A stretch of DNA of 64,000 nucleotides. Source: an uncultured Bacteroidota bacterium (GTDB taxonomy: Bacteria; Bacteroidota; Bacteroidia; Flavobacteriales; Flavobacteriaceae). The notes below the pieces were generated by a model. That model worked only from the letters and a program-made list of their open reading frames with translations. It made no database searches and had not been told where the DNA came from. The stretch lies in assembly GCA_902622595.1 (NCBI GenBank), contig CACNQM010000002.1, forward strand, positions 177,736 through 241,735, given 5' to 3'. Positions 63,517 through 64,000 of this stretch are shown here, in pieces (the first letter of the stretch is position 1; the number at the start of each line of letters is the position of its first letter). The position numbers and the translations under genes are program-made.

Positions 63517-64000
63517 AATTAAATTTATTGACTTAAAAAATTTTTTACTTTAACTAAACTTTATTTAATTGTTATTTATTATTTATATCTGATCTTTAAA
63601 GATGTCCGCCAAAAAGATTATACACCATTTACCAGACGCATCCCCCAAAAAGAAAACTGATTTTTAAAATGAACCCGGGGGTATATTTTATAGTTAGCAA
63701 GTAGATTTTTTTGGGTTTTGTTGCCAATATGTTGCCAGACAAGAAATAAAAAAACCGCAACTATATGTAAAACAGATAATTACGGTTTTTCTGGGTAGTC
63801 CCACCTGTCCTCACAGGAAGGTTACTCTTCCTTCGTAAATACTTACTTTTTAGATTTAAGAGGTTCGTATTACGAACCTTCTCAAAAATCAAGATGTTTT
63901 GACTACAACCCCGGTTCAGGTTCTTTTAGAACCATTGTTTTGAATTGTTATATGTAGAAAATAAAAAACTATTCCCCCAATAATTGTCCATACAATATCA
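63517..64000. other. Hairpin-rich non-coding edge region
   Basis: No convincing gene to the right edge (484 nt). It contains an 11-nt-phased direct repeat GTTGCCA (63720-63726 and 63731-63737), then inverted repeats at 63750-63790 (AAAAACCG/CGGTTTTT), 63804-63817, 63816-63831, 63861-63879 (AGGTTCG/CGAACCT) and 63919-63933 (GGTTCT/AGAACC). Base composition is visibly richer in G and C than the surrounding spacers. It could be a structured RNA, an integration-site remnant or the flank of a feature beyond the window. Confidence 0.5.

Noticed and set aside
63602..63667. A 21-codon ATG frame (MSAKKIIHHLPDASPKKKTDF) near the right edge
   Set aside because: No motif, no neighbour coupling and it lies in a hairpin-rich non-coding stretch; likely chance. 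A remnant of a transposon end was also considered, without enough sequence to support it.
63791..63940. The stretch with GTAGTCCCACCTG was considered as a minus-strand tRNA or tmRNA end
   Set aside because: No T-loop GTTCGANNC, no anticodon arm and no paired acceptor stem could be assembled.

Overview
The window reads as chromosomal DNA of an AT-rich, probably marine, member of the Flavobacteriia (Bacteroidota). The evidence is four TonB-dependent outer-membrane receptors, a DUF4270 lipoprotein, Bacteroidota-type IleRS and a Cys-poor DksA/TraR protein, a mevalonate-type HMG-CoA synthase, conserved blocks such as recO/receptor/ileS/dksA/lspA and yceD/rpmF/fabH/accB/accC, and frequent ATG or TTG starts with no Shine-Dalgarno. 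Coding density is very high: many genes overlap by 1-26 nt or are separated by fewer than 10 nt. I saw no rRNA, tRNA, CRISPR array, intact insertion sequence or prophage.

Layout. 1-9.8 kb is an acyl-CoA and isoprenoid block. Acyl-CoA dehydrogenase (cut by the left edge), a MaoC hydratase and an SDR lie on the minus strand. Opposite them are an acyl-CoA ligase, a TonB receptor with unusually hydrophobic loops, HMG-CoA synthase and the two ETF subunits. 10-14.5 kb holds a DUF4270 protein, a short starch-synthase-like protein, panC and a flippase-like membrane protein. 14.5-32 kb is housekeeping: gdhA, recO, a receptor, ileS, dksA-like, lspA, formyl-THF cyclo-ligase, uvrC, DUF3108, an M23 peptidase, pgi and a third receptor. 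32-42.7 kb is also housekeeping: recJ, rsmI, tdk, asd, accC/accB/fabH/rpmF/yceD, pdxA, ribE and a 2OG-Fe(II) oxygenase.

42.7-58.7 kb is more accessory. It has a class-A-like serine hydrolase, a SnoaL-like lipoprotein, a TIM-barrel isomerase, a YwaF-like membrane protein, a SixA-like phosphatase and a methyltransferase. A tight yceI/mini-CDGSH/FMN-reductase operon follows. It faces a small HTH regulator preceded by four 18-bp palindromes and fused end-to-start with a Stealth sugar-phosphate transferase gene. Next come a three-gene operon of two secreted beta-propellers and a cysteine-desulfurase-like enzyme, katG with two upstream inverted repeats, a possible 27-residue membrane protein, a DUF975-like protein, a second mini-CDGSH protein and a DUF115/GT42-like protein. 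58.7-63.5 kb carries a TonB receptor paired with a beta-propeller phytase lipoprotein, which suggests scavenging of organic phosphate. 63.5-64 kb is a hairpin-rich non-coding stretch that may be an island edge or a structured RNA.

The most unusual items are two miniature CDGSH iron-sulfur proteins (27 and 38 residues). They share a motif with one residue more than the canonical spacing between the second and third cysteines. One is embedded by stop/start overlap in a redox operon next to the palindrome array that probably controls the HTH-Stealth pair.
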